Origin: an uncultured Clostridia bacterium
GTDB taxonomy: Bacteria > Bacillota > Clostridia > Christensenellales > UBA1242
Length of the DNA: 64,000 nt
Assembly: GCA_934757845.1 (NCBI GenBank)
Contig: CAKVLQ010000001.1
Coordinates: 1 to 64,000, forward strand
Reading direction: 5' to 3'
Position numbers and translations under genes: made by a program. The notes under the pieces are model-generated. The model did no database searches and was not told the DNA's origin. It saw nothing but the letters and a program-made list of their open reading frames with translations. How positions within the stretch are numbered: position 1 is the first letter of the stretch; each line of letters starts with the position of its first letter. Shown piece by piece: positions 56,092 to 64,000 of this stretch.

Positions 56092-57315
56092 TTATTTTTT
56101 ATCTTTTTTGCTTTTTATAACTTCATCAAAAATTTCCAAAATTTGTTTTGAAACATTGTTCCAACCAACATTTAAGGTTTTAAAAGCGTTTTCGCTCACT
56201 TTTGTTAATTTTTGTTTATCACTAAATATTTCAATTATCTTGTGTGCATAGTCTTCTTCATTCAGTTCACATGAATAGCCATTACAGTTGTCAACAACAT
56301 TTTCACAACTTGCCGAATTTTTTATTGCAAGTATTGGAGTTTTTTGGCTGGCTGCTTCAAATTTAACAACTGGACAATTATCAACCGTTGAAGGGAAGCA
56401 GAACAAATCGGCAAAATAATAATATTTTGAAAGCAAGTTTTTGTCGGTTATTTTCCCCGCAAAAATAATATTTTGCTCTAAACCCAAGTTTTTGCTTAAA
56501 GTTTTAAGATTTTCTTCATCAGTTCCACCACCAACAATAAGCATTTTAAAATCAAAATTTTTTTCTTTTAAAATTTTTAACGAATTAAACAAAAAATCAA
56601 GGTTTTTGCATTTCATCTCAAGTCTGCCAACAAAAAGCAAAATTGGAATATTTTTTTCAATATTATATTTTGTTTTGAAATATTCAAAAATTTCATTTTC
56701 ATTTGTGTTAAGTTCAAAATTGCTTGTGTTTGGAATTATGCTAATTTCAGGTTTTGTAACTTTATGGCTTAAATAATTTTGCTTTGTTCCGTTTGAAACG
56801 GCAATAATTTTGTCAGTGTTGTTTGCGAATTTATAATTTCTTTTTATAACAATGTTTGAAATTAATTTGCTTTTAATAATAGTTGGCATTTCTTCGCTAA
56901 ACTTGCTGTGAGCGTGAAATACTATTGGGATATTATGCTTTTTTGCAAATTTTTTTGCAAAACTTGCAAGACCATAAACGGTGTGAACATGAAAAACATC
57001 AATGTTCATTTTTTCAAGAAGTTTTTTAAATTTTTTATCCAAATTTGGAACAGGTTGACTTTCGCCCCACTTTTTTGGAATTTTTATGCTTTTTGTTCTT
57101 ATAATCAAAAAATCTTCTTTATCTTCATATCCTTTTGCATTGCCTGTTATTAAAGCAATGTTGCATAGCCCATTTTTGTTATAGGCGTTGCATAAATTTT
57201 GCGTAACATTTTCAACCCCGCCAACTGATGGTTCAAAAATGTCTGTGATTATTGCAACATTTGTTTTTTCATGGTTATAAAAATCTTCCAATTTTTGTGG
57301 ATTATGAATTTTCAT
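56092..57315 (-). CDS. GT4-family glycosyltransferase
   Basis: 407 residues, GT-B fold. The N-terminal acceptor half opens with NVAIITDIFEPSVGGVENVTQNL and has IDVFHVHTVYGLASFAKKFAKKH. The donor half has ILLFVGRLEMKCKNLDFLFNSLKIL, MLIVGGGTDEENLKTL, IIFAGKITDKNLLSKYYYFADLFCFPS and VVKFEAASQKTPILA, the E-x7-E-like region of GT4 enzymes. It uses a nucleotide sugar to glycosylate a lipid or polysaccharide; the acceptor is not known. It shares many segments with the divergent neighbour, so the two are paralogues. AGGAG lies 7 bases before the ATG. Confidence 0.88.
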   Translation of the reverse strand: MKIHNPQKLEDFYNHEKTNVAIITDIFEPSVGGVENVTQNLCNAYNKNGLCNIALITGNAKGYEDKEDFLIIRTKSIKIPKKWGESQPVPNLDKKFKKLLEKMNIDVFHVHTVYGLASFAKKFAKKHNIPIVFHAHSKFSEEMPTIIKSKLISNIVIKRNYKFANNTDKIIAVSNGTKQNYLSHKVTKPEISIIPNTSNFELNTNENEIFEYFKTKYNIEKNIPILLFVGRLEMKCKNLDFLFNSLKILKEKNFDFKMLIVGGGTDEENLKTLSKNLGLEQNIIFAGKITDKNLLSKYYYFADLFCFPSTVDNCPVVKFEAASQKTPILAIKNSASCENVVDNCNGYSCELNEEDYAHKIIEIFSDKQKLTKVSENAFKTLNVGWNNVSKQILEIFDEVIKSKKDKK

Positions 57316-57350
57316 TTGTGCTCCTATTTAATATTGTTATACTTTTATCA

Positions 57351-57380
57351 ATTATATTAATTATAAAACATAGTTGTCAA
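57351..57380 (-). promoter_or_regulatory. Promoter of the minus-strand glycosyltransferase
   Basis: On the minus strand TTGACA (57375-57380), 18-base spacer, TATAAT (57351-57356). It is back-to-back with the plus-strand promoter, the two -35 elements being 15 bases apart. Confidence 0.7.
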
Positions 57381-57395
57381 ATCTTTTAATTAAAA

Positions 57396-57424
57396 TTGAT
57401 TTTTAAGTTAAGATTGTGTATAAT
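57396..57424 (+). promoter_or_regulatory. Promoter of the plus-strand glycosyltransferase, predicted leaderless
   Basis: TTGATT (57396-57401), 17-base spacer, TATAAT (57419-57424), then 7 bases to the ATG at 57432. Confidence 0.75.
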
Positions 57425-57431
57425 TATTGTA

Positions 57432-58793
57432 ATGAAAACTGAAATTGATAACAAAAAGAGATTAAAAATAGGAATTTTTAATGATTCGTTTTTTCCAATG
57501 ATAGACGGTGTTGTTAATGTTATTGACAACTATGCAAAAAGATTAAGCGAATATGCCGATGTAACAGTTTTTGTGCCCGCAGGAAGAGAAGATTTTGACG
57601 ATAGCAAATTTAATTATAAAGTTGTTAGATGTTCAAAAAAGATTAATGCAAACTTTTTGGACTATGACCTTCCAATGCCTGCGTGGGATAAAGAATTTTG
57701 CGATAAAATAAAAAATGCAAAACTTGATATTGTGCACATTCATTCGCCATTTTCTATTGGAAAAATTGGGCTAAAATATGCTCGAAAACACGACATTCCT
57801 GTTGTTGCAACACTTCACAGCCAATTTAAAAAAGATTTTTATCTTGCAACTAAATCAAAACTTTTAACTTCAATGCTTTTAAAAAATGTTATAAATGTTT
57901 TTGATAGTTGTGATGAGTGCTGGGCTGTTAACAAAGAAGTTGCAAAAATTTATTTTAAAGATTATGGTTTAAATCGCCTTGCAAAAGTTCAAAATAACGG
58001 AACAGACTTAATTTATTATGATAATGACGAAGAAATTGAAAAACTAAAAATACATTACAACATTCAAAAAGACTGCAAAATTTTGCTTTTTGTTGGAAGA
58101 ATAAACAGATTAAAAAATATATTTTTTATTGCTGATTGCTTAAAAATTCTTAAAGAAAAAAACTTTAATTTTAAAATGTTTTTTGTTGGAACAGGACCTG
58201 ATTTAGAAGAATTAAAAGAAAAAATAAAAGAATATAATCTTGAAGACTTTGTTATCTTTACGGGAAAGATTTGCGACAGGGAATTGCTTGTTAAGCATTT
58301 TAGAATGGCGGATTTATTTGTTTTTCCATCTCTTTATGATTGTTCAAGTTTGGTGCAAATTGAAGCCGCAAGCCAAAAAACTCCAACAATATTTATTCGT
58401 GGTTCGGTAACAAGTGGAACTTGCACAGAAGATATTGACGCATTTTTTGCTGAAAATAATGAACTAGATTTTGCAAACAAAATTATTGAAATTTTTGAAA
58501 ATCCAGATGAATATGAAAAAATAAAAAATGGTGCGTTCACAAATCTTTATATGCCATGGGATAATGCCGTAAAAAAGGTTTATGACGATTATTTGTTTGT
58601 TATTCAAAAATATAAAAATGGATATTATAAAAAATTTCAAACAAACAACTTTAAAGTTCGCAAAAGGAAAGTTAAACGAGTTGTTAAAAAACAAAGTTTA
58701 AAAAACAAACATATCGCCGAAAAGAAAAACCGCAAACGAAAAAAACAATTAAAAAAAATAATTAAGAAAACGAAAAATCTAGAAAATGAATAA
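57432..58793 (+). CDS. GT4-family glycosyltransferase with polycationic tail, possibly diacylglycerol glucosyltransferase
   Basis: 453 residues from the ATG at 57432; an ATG at 57396 is inside the promoter. Features: KIGIFNDSFFPMIDGVVNVIDNYA, VTVFVPAGRE, DIVHIHSPFSIGKIGLKYARKHDIPVVATLHSQF, ILLFVGRINRLKNIFFI, MFFVGTGPDLEELK, FRMADLFVFPSLYDCSSLVQIEAASQKTPT. The opening and the HIHSPF motif resemble alpha-monoglucosyl-diacylglycerol synthases and related lipid glycosyltransferases. The last 50 residues are extremely basic (VRKRKVKRVVKK, KKNRKRKKQLKKIIKKTKN), fit for binding anionic membrane lipids. It lacks a Shine-Dalgarno. The substrate assignment is inference from motifs. Confidence 0.85.
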   Translation: MKTEIDNKKRLKIGIFNDSFFPMIDGVVNVIDNYAKRLSEYADVTVFVPAGREDFDDSKFNYKVVRCSKKINANFLDYDLPMPAWDKEFCDKIKNAKLDIVHIHSPFSIGKIGLKYARKHDIPVVATLHSQFKKDFYLATKSKLLTSMLLKNVINVFDSCDECWAVNKEVAKIYFKDYGLNRLAKVQNNGTDLIYYDNDEEIEKLKIHYNIQKDCKILLFVGRINRLKNIFFIADCLKILKEKNFNFKMFFVGTGPDLEELKEKIKEYNLEDFVIFTGKICDRELLVKHFRMADLFVFPSLYDCSSLVQIEAASQKTPTIFIRGSVTSGTCTEDIDAFFAENNELDFANKIIEIFENPDEYEKIKNGAFTNLYMPWDNAVKKVYDDYLFVIQKYKNGYYKKFQTNNFKVRKRKVKRVVKKQSLKNKHIAEKKNRKRKKQLKKIIKKTKNLENE

Positions 58794-58893
58794 GTAAGCA
58801 CAAATGTTTTTTGCTGAAAAAATTTTAAACTATTAAAAGAAAAATTTTCATTTTAGAATATACAAAAATTTTTTAAAAAGATGTAAAACAATG

Positions 58894-58922
58894 TTGACAT
58901 CTTTTTTGTTTTTTGATAAAAT
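58894..58922 (+). promoter_or_regulatory. Promoter of the str operon
   Basis: TTGACA (58894-58899), 17-base spacer, TAAAAT (58917-58922). Confidence 0.8.
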
Positions 58923-58929
58923 ATGGCTA

Positions 58930-59027
58930 TCACTTGTGTGAAAATATTTTTTTTGTGCAATGTGACCACTTGCAAATCTATTTTAATCGGGTTTGTAAGA
59001 GTAAAAATTAAGATTTACCCGTTTTTA
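58930..59027 (+). promoter_or_regulatory. Structured leader of rpsL
   Basis: The roughly 135-base leader has three hairpin candidates: TCAC/GTGA (58930-58941), TGCAA/TTGCA (58956-58974), and CGGG..TAA/TTACCCG (58988-59021), the last with a bulge and followed by five T. The last one looks like a weak intrinsic terminator before the first gene, suggesting attenuation or feedback binding by a ribosomal protein. No known motif was recognised. Confidence 0.4.
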
Positions 59028-59063
59028 GAAATTGGTAAGTTCAAATTTTAAAGGAGGAAAATT

Positions 59064-59435
59064 ATGCCAACAATTAACCAATTAATTAGGCACGGCAGAA
59101 AACAAGTTGAGAAAAAAAGCAAATCTCCAATCTTGGAAGAATGTCCACAAAAAAGAGGCGTTTGTTTGACTGTAACAACAACAACACCTAAAAAGCCTAA
59201 CTCTGCGTTAAGAAAAATTGCTAAGGTTAAAGTTTCAAACGGCGAAGAAGGAACTTGTTATATCCCAGGAATTGGACATAACTTGCAAGAACACAGTGTT
59301 GTTCTTATTCGTGGTGGCCGTGTTAAAGACTTGCCAGGTGTTCGTTATCACATTGTTCGTGGTGCACTAGACACAGCAGGAGTAGCAAAAAGAAATCAAA
59401 GCAGAAGTAAATATGGTGCTAAAAAACCTAAATAA
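59064..59435 (+). CDS. rpsL: 30S ribosomal protein S12
   Basis: 123 residues. The decoding-site loop [17 protein letters not shown] is intact, with the Lys whose mutation gives streptomycin resistance, and so is [22 protein letters not shown]12 monitors codon-anticodon pairing and contacts EF-Tu and EF-G. First gene of the str operon; AGGAGG is 7 bases before the ATG. S7 follows after 38 bases. Confidence 0.98.
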   Translation: MPTINQLIRHGRKQVEKKSKSPILEECPQKRGVCLTVTTTTPKKPNSALRKIAKVKVSNGEEGTCYIPGIGHNLQEHSVVLIRGGRVKDLPGVRYHIVRGALDTAGVAKRNQSRSKYGAKKPK

Positions 59436-59473
59436 ATTTAAACTTATTATATTCTAAAAAGGAGAGATAAATT

Positions 59474-59944
59474 ATGCCAAGAAGAAATCAAGCAACAAAA
59501 AGAGAAATTTTGCCAGATCCAAAATTCAACAGCATTGTTGTTGCAAAACTTATCAACCAAGTTATGCAAGATGGCAAAAAATCACTAGCACAAAACATTG
59601 TTTACAGTGCTTTTGATGTTGCAAATGAAAAACTAGGCCTTGAAGGTGCAAACTGTTTGTCAGTTGCTCTTGAAAATGTTATGCCAGTTGTTGAATGTAA
59701 AGCACGACGAGTTGGTGGAACTAACTATCAAGTTCCTATTGAAGTTCGTCCTGAAAGAAGACAAACACTAGGCATTCGTTGGCTTGTTAACAGTGCAAGA
59801 AACCGTAGCGAAAGAGAAATGGTAAATCGTCTTGCAATGGAAATTGTTGACGCTAACAATCAAACAGGCGGGGCTGTTAAAAAGAAAGAAGAAATGCACA
59901 GAATGGCGGAAGCAAACAAAGCGTTTGCCCACTATAAATATTAA
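59474..59944 (+). CDS. rpsG: 30S ribosomal protein S7
   Basis: 156 residues, full length. [43 protein letters not shown], the [19 protein letters not shown] beta-hairpin and the C-terminal [21 protein letters not shown] are all typical. It starts assembly of the 30S head and binds 16S rRNA and the E-site tRNA. GGAGAG precedes the ATG; fusA follows after 18 bases in the same operon. Confidence 0.98.
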   Translation: MPRRNQATKREILPDPKFNSIVVAKLINQVMQDGKKSLAQNIVYSAFDVANEKLGLEGANCLSVALENVMPVVECKARRVGGTNYQVPIEVRPERRQTLGIRWLVNSARNRSEREMVNRLAMEIVDANNQTGGAVKKKEEMHRMAEANKAFAHYKY

Positions 59945-59962
59945 AATAAGGAGAAAAAATTT

Positions 59963-62050
59963 ATGCCAAGAGAATATAGCCTTAAAGATACAAGAAACAT
60001 TGGTATTATGGCGCATATTGATGCAGGAAAAACCACAACAACCGAAAGAATTTTGTATTATACAGGCATAAATCATAAAATTGGTGAAGTTCATGACGGC
60101 GGTGCAACAATGGACTGGATGGAGCAAGAACAAGAACGTGGTATCACTATCACTTCTGCTTGCACAACTTGTTCATGGAAAGGCAAAAGAATAAATATTA
60201 TCGACACCCCAGGGCACGTGGACTTTACTGTTGAAGTTCAAAGAAGTTTGAAAGTTCTTGACGGCGCTATCACTGTTTTGAGTGCTCGTGAAGGTGCTCA
60301 ACCTCAAAGTGAAACCGTTTGGCGTCAAGCAAATGATTATAAAGTTCCTCGTCTTGTGTTTGTTAATAAAATGGACCGTGATGCGGCAGACTTTTATAAA
60401 GCTTGCGACAGCGTTAAAACAAGACTTAAAGGCAACCCAGTTCCAATTCAAATTCCTATTGGACAAGAAGCAAACTTTAAAGGCTTAATTGACCTTGTTG
60501 AAATGAATGCAATTATGTATCATGAAGACGATGGAAAAATCTTTGAAGTTGTTGAAATCCCAGAAGAATACAAAGCAAAAGCCGAAGAATATCGTGCAAA
60601 AATGATTGAATCAGTTGCTGAAACTGATGATGCTTTGCTTGAAAAATTCTTTGCTGGTGAAGAATTCACAAAAGAAGAAATTAAAGCAGGTTTAAGAAAA
60701 GGAACTTTGGAACTTAAACTTAACCCAGTTCTTTGCGGAACTGCATTAAGAAACAAAGGTGTTCAACCACTACTTGACGCCATTGTTGATTATCTTCCAG
60801 CCCCAACTGATGTTGACCACATTGTTGGTGTTAACCCAGACACAGGCGCAGAAGAAATAAGAGAAAGTTCTGACGAAGCACCTTTTGCTGGTTTAGCGTT
60901 CAAAATTATGGACGATAAATTTGTTGGAAACCTAACTTTCTTCCGTGTTTATTCAGGCACATTAAAAGCGGGTTCTTATGTTTACAATCCTCGAACACAA
61001 CGAAAAGAAAGAATTGGCCGTATTGTTAGAATGCACGCAAACGAAAGAAAAGAAATAGACGAAATTTTTGCAGGTGATATTGCTGCTCTTGTTGGTTTGA
61101 AAGACACAATCACAGCAGATACTTTGTGTGATGAAAATCACCCAATTATGCTTTCTGGTATGGAATTCCCAGCACCAGTTATTGAACAAAGTTTGGAACC
61201 AAAAACAAAAGCCGACCAAGAAAAAATGGTTCTTGCATTAATCAAACTTGCAAAAGAAGACCCAACTTTCAAAACTTGGACAGACAAAGATTCTGGTCAA
61301 ACAATTATTGCAGGTGTTGGTGAACTTCACCTAGATATTATTGTTGACAGATTAAGAAGAGAATTTGGCGTTGAAGCCAATATTGGTCGTCCACAAGTTG
61401 CTTATAAAGAAACTATCCGAATGCCAGTTGAAGCCGAAGGAAAATATATTCGTCAATCAGGTGGTAAAGGTCAATATGGACATTGCTGGATTAAATTAGA
61501 GCCAAAAGAAGATGGTGGCTATGAATTTATTGACGAAATTGTTGGCGGTGTTATTCCAAAAGAATATATCCCTGCAATCGACAAAGGTATTCAAGAAGCG
61601 GCTGCAAACGGAATTTTGGCAGGCTATCCAGTTGTAGACTTTAAAGTTCATGTATTTGATGGTTCATATCACGATGTTGATAGTAGTGAAATGGCGTTCA
61701 AAATTGCTGGAAGTATGGCATTTAAAGAAGCGGCACGAAAAGCAAATCCAGTTTTGCTTGAACCTATTATGAAAGTTGAAGTTGAAACACCAGATGATTA
61801 TCTTGGAGATGTTATTGGTGGTTTAACTGCTCGTCGTGGCATATTGCAAGGAACAGAAGCAACACTTGGCATTCAAAAAGTTGATGCACAAGTTCCACTT
61901 TCAGAAATGTTTGGATATGTTACAGATTTGAGAAGTGCAACACAAGGTCGTGGAACATTCACAATGGTATTCAGCCATTATGCCGAAGTTCCAAAATCAA
62001 TCGCTGACAAAATTATTGGCGAAAGAGCAAAACGAAACACAGAAGAATAG
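59963..62050 (+). CDS. fusA: Elongation factor G
   Basis: 695 residues. G1 AHIDAGKT is at 17-24, followed by RGITITSA (switch I), DTPGHVDF (G3) and NKMD (G4). Domains II-V are complete: domain IV has [14 protein letters not shown] and domain V ends with [21 protein letters not shown]. It drives translocation on the ribosome with GTP. AAGGAG lies 9 bases before the ATG. The stop is TAG. No second EF-G copy or fusidic-acid-type change was looked for beyond this window. Confidence 0.98.
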   Translation: MPREYSLKDTRNIGIMAHIDAGKTTTTERILYYTGINHKIGEVHDGGATMDWMEQEQERGITITSACTTCSWKGKRINIIDTPGHVDFTVEVQRSLKVLDGAITVLSAREGAQPQSETVWRQANDYKVPRLVFVNKMDRDAADFYKACDSVKTRLKGNPVPIQIPIGQEANFKGLIDLVEMNAIMYHEDDGKIFEVVEIPEEYKAKAEEYRAKMIESVAETDDALLEKFFAGEEFTKEEIKAGLRKGTLELKLNPVLCGTALRNKGVQPLLDAIVDYLPAPTDVDHIVGVNPDTGAEEIRESSDEAPFAGLAFKIMDDKFVGNLTFFRVYSGTLKAGSYVYNPRTQRKERIGRIVRMHANERKEIDEIFAGDIAALVGLKDTITADTLCDENHPIMLSGMEFPAPVIEQSLEPKTKADQEKMVLALIKLAKEDPTFKTWTDKDSGQTIIAGVGELHLDIIVDRLRREFGVEANIGRPQVAYKETIRMPVEAEGKYIRQSGGKGQYGHCWIKLEPKEDGGYEFIDEIVGGVIPKEYIPAIDKGIQEAAANGILAGYPVVDFKVHVFDGSYHDVDSSEMAFKIAGSMAFKEAARKANPVLLEPIMKVEVETPDDYLGDVIGGLTARRGILQGTEATLGIQKVDAQVPLSEMFGYVTDLRSATQGRGTFTMVFSHYAEVPKSIADKIIGERAKRNTEE

Positions 62051-62095
62051 TATTTTTATAGGGTTTTGAACAAAAATCCTATAAAAAATATTTTT
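62051..62095 (+). terminator. Terminator of the str operon
   Basis: A long hairpin: TATTTTTATAGG (62051-62062) with CCTATAAAAAATA (62078-62090), and an inner TTTTG/CAAAA pair, followed by TTTTT. It separates fusA from tuf. Confidence 0.75.
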
Positions 62096-62111
62096 AATTT
62101 AATATTTTTGT

Positions 62112-62140
62112 TTGCTTTATTTTGATTTATATGTTAAAAT
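62112..62140 (+). promoter_or_regulatory. Promoter of tuf
   Basis: TTGCTT (62112-62117), 17-base spacer, TAAAAT (62135-62140) preceded by TGT, an extended -10. With the terminator upstream it makes tuf a separate unit. Confidence 0.7.
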
Positions 62141-62196
62141 AAAAGCAAGTGAAATAAAAAAATCAATTTCATAAAAATTAGGAGGAATTTTTAAAA

Positions 62197-63405
62197 ATGG
62201 CAAAAGCTAAATTTGAAAGAACAAAACCACATTGCAACATTGGAACAATTGGTCACGTAGACCATGGTAAAACAACTCTAACTGCTGCAATTTGTATGAC
62301 TTTATCAAAAATTGGCCATGCACAAGGTATGGAATATGCTGATATTGATAAAGCCCCAGAAGAAAAAGCAAGAGGAATTACAATCAACACTGCACACGTT
62401 GAATATGAAACAGATAAAAGACACTATGCACACGTTGACTGTCCAGGACACGCAGACTATGTAAAAAACATGATTACTGGTGCTGCTCAAATGGACGGAG
62501 CAATCTTGGTTGTTTCTGCTGCTGATGGTCCAATGCCACAAACAAGAGAACACATTTTGCTTGCTCGTCAAGTTGGTGTTCCATACATTGTTGTTTTCAT
62601 GAACAAATGTGATATGGTTGACGACCCAGAACTACTAGATTTAGTAGAAATGGAAATTAGAGAATTATTAAACAAATATGACTTCCCAGGAGACACAACT
62701 CCAATTATTCGTGGTTCAGCTGCAAAAGCTTTGGAAGCGGTAAACAGTGGTGCAGATGTTAGAACTGCTCCAGAATGCAAATGCATTTTTGAATTGATGG
62801 ATACTATCGATAGTTATATCCCAGATCCAAAACGTGATGTTGATCAACCATTCCTAATGCCAGTTGAAGACGTATTTACAATCACTGGTCGTGGAACAGT
62901 TGCAACAGGCCGTGTAGAACGTGGTGTTGTTAAAGTTGGTGACACAGTTGAAATCGTTGGTATGGGCGCTAAAAAACAAACAGTTGTTACTGGTGTTGAA
63001 ATGTTCAGAAAACTTCTTGACCAAGCAGAAGCTGGTGATAACATTGGTGCTTTGCTTCGTGGTATTGAAAGAAAAGATATCGAAAGAGGACAAGTTCTTG
63101 CAAAACCAGGCACAATTCACCCACACACAGAATTTACTGCTCAAGTATACGTTTTGAAAAAAGAAGAAGGTGGTCGACATACTCCATTCTTTAATGGTTA
63201 CAGACCTCAATTCTATTTCCGAACAACTGACGTTACAGGAACAATCGAACTTCCACAAGGCGTTGAAATGGTTATGCCAGGGGATAACATCTCTATGGAT
63301 ATCAAACTAATCACTGATATCGCTATTGAAGAAGGTTTAAGATTTGCTATCCGTGAAGGTGGCAGAACTGTTGGTTCAGGCGTTGTTACAAAAATTATTA
63401 AATAG
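62197..63405 (+). CDS. tuf: Elongation factor Tu
   Basis: 402 residues. G1 GHVDHGKT is at 19-26, [14 protein letters not shown] (switch I) follows, then [23 protein letters not shown] (G3) and MNKCDMVDD (G4). Domains II and III are complete, with [15 protein letters not shown] and the final [13 protein letters not shown]. It delivers aminoacyl-tRNA to the ribosome. AGGAGG is about 12 bases before the ATG. The stop is TAG. Codon use here is richer in GGT, CGT and GAA than in the giant lipoproteins, as expected for a highly expressed gene. Confidence 0.98.
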   Translation: MAKAKFERTKPHCNIGTIGHVDHGKTTLTAAICMTLSKIGHAQGMEYADIDKAPEEKARGITINTAHVEYETDKRHYAHVDCPGHADYVKNMITGAAQMDGAILVVSAADGPMPQTREHILLARQVGVPYIVVFMNKCDMVDDPELLDLVEMEIRELLNKYDFPGDTTPIIRGSAAKALEAVNSGADVRTAPECKCIFELMDTIDSYIPDPKRDVDQPFLMPVEDVFTITGRGTVATGRVERGVVKVGDTVEIVGMGAKKQTVVTGVEMFRKLLDQAEAGDNIGALLRGIERKDIERGQVLAKPGTIHPHTEFTAQVYVLKKEEGGRHTPFFNGYRPQFYFRTTDVTGTIELPQGVEMVMPGDNISMDIKLITDIAIEEGLRFAIREGGRTVGSGVVTKIIK

Positions 63406-63424
63406 TTTTTGAAATCTTGTTATT

Positions 63425-63456
63425 AAATAAGCACACTTTTTGTGTGCTTATTTTTT
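63425..63456 (+). terminator. Terminator of tuf
   Basis: 12-bp stem (63425-63436 with 63442-63453), TTTTT loop and T-run. Confidence 0.9.
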
Positions 63457-63511
63457 ATGTTTAAAAGATAAATTGCAATATAATTTAAGCAAATTTTAAT
63501 GGCTTAATTAA

Positions 63512-63540
63512 TTGTAAAATTAAAATTTTTGTGTTATACT
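63512..63540 (+). promoter_or_regulatory. Promoter of the last gene
   Basis: TTGTAA (63512-63517), 17-base spacer, TATACT (63535-63540) preceded by TGT, an extended -10. Confidence 0.65.
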
Positions 63541-63560
63541 AATTTTGTAAGGAAAAAATT

Positions 63561-64000
63561 ATGGAATTAATGCTTGCTGATTTAGAAAAAGAAAATGGTC
63601 GTTATCTTCGAAAAGACATTGATGGCGGAATATTAACCGAAAAATATGAAATAGACCGCTATAAACTTGAACAATATGCTAGTGTTGTTGACAATTTGAT
63701 GCTTGGGAACTATAACGAGTTTGGTGATTATGTTGTTGAAACTGATTTACTTGACGAACTTTTAAAGTGTAAAAAAGTTATCACGGATAATTATGAAAAT
63801 ATTTTGTTTGTTGAAAGTGTAAATAGTGTTAATGCGTTTGGTAAATTAAATTTTGCTATTAAAGTTGTTGATTGTGAACAAGCAGGTTATAAAACTGCTG
63901 TTCTTGAACTTTTAGAGCCAATTTATAAGTGCAAAGGCTATATTGAAAACACACAAGCAACAATTATTAAAAAAATCAATTTGCCTTTTAATGATGCTTT
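63561..64000 (+). CDS. Unknown protein, 3' end beyond the window
   Basis: The frame opens at ATG 63561 (AAGGA upstream) and stays open to the last base: 146 complete codons are visible. The sequence starts MELMLADLEKENGRYLRKDI and is acidic and soluble-looking. Later elements include YEIDRYKLEQYASVVDNLML, LLKCKKVITDNYENILFVES and LNFAIKVVDCEQAGYKTAVL. No known motif or signal peptide is seen. It has its own promoter after the tuf terminator, so it is not part of the tuf unit. Confidence 0.75.
   Translation, partial: MELMLADLEKENGRYLRKDIDGGILTEKYEIDRYKLEQYASVVDNLMLGNYNEFGDYVVETDLLDELLKCKKVITDNYENILFVESVNSVNAFGKLNFAIKVVDCEQAGYKTAVLELLEPIYKCKGYIENTQATIIKKINLPFNDA

Noticed and set aside
62854..63258. 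Long minus-strand open frame within tuf
   Set aside because: It is antisense to a universally conserved gene; its Cys/Phe/Ser-rich product reflects GAA, AAA and GTT-type codons read backwards, and no ribosome binding site is present.
1..64000. CRISPR arrays, insertion sequences, prophage genes or TGA recoding
   Set aside because: No regularly spaced repeats, transposase, integrase or capsid-type genes were seen, and no conserved gene contains an in-frame TGA.

Overview
The window is a very AT-rich chromosomal segment from a Firmicute-type bacterium, most likely an uncultured member of the Clostridia. Three things point there: sporulation-type genes (a SpoIIQ-like M23 protein, SpoIIID, a possible YwmB-like protein), the rpoB-rpoC and rpsL-rpsG-fusA-tuf blocks, and strong AGGAGG-type ribosome binding sites with TTGACA/TATAAT promoters. 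The exact lineage cannot be read from the sequence. All 33 stop codons that can be seen are TAA (30) or TAG (3); none is TGA.

Layout. 1-1.6 kb: the end of a beta-rich secreted protein, a double DUF1540 protein, ribosomal protein L9 and a small membrane protein. 1.8-6.2 kb: an unknown four-helix membrane protein, then three divergent TasA-like surface proteins and a fibronectin-like lipoprotein. 6.3-8.5 kb: a tRNA-Gln(CUG)-NUDIX-ychF unit and a divergent MarR-type regulator. 8.6-13.1 kb: a degenerate polysaccharide-deacetylase-like protein, a degenerate glycerol-1-phosphate-dehydrogenase-like protein, then the ywmB-like/spoIIQ/acpP/spoIIID stretch. 13.4-14.8 kb: a ttcA-type tRNA thiolation gene with an unknown partner.

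14.9-46.5 kb, about 49 percent of the window, holds just two genes. They encode lipoproteins of 6368 and 4060 residues. They are tandem paralogues with the same domain order for about the first 3300 residues: lipobox, an Ig-like block, a beta-helix with GLUG-like repeats, a second Ig-like block, then more beta-helix modules. Their C-terminal parts differ. The first gains further beta-helix modules and a helical hydrophobic island. The second ends in a Pro-Thr linker, an InlB-like repeat and a transglutaminase-like domain with a visible Cys-His-Asp triad.

46.6-54.1 kb is rpoB-rpoC. RpoB carries unusual residues in the rifampicin cluster, including Asn at the position of E. coli His526. 54.3-58.8 kb is an accessory interval between rpoC and the str operon: a tandem pair of unknown paralogues with duplicated promoters, an orphan HicB-like protein, and two divergent GT4 glycosyltransferases. 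58.9-63.4 kb is the str operon (rpsL, rpsG, fusA) with a structured leader, followed by tuf on its own promoter. An unknown gene runs off the right edge.

Several genes (marR-like, ttcA, one glycosyltransferase, one tasA-like) have no Shine-Dalgarno sequence. Instead a -10 hexamer lies 6-7 bases before the ATG, which suggests leaderless mRNAs.
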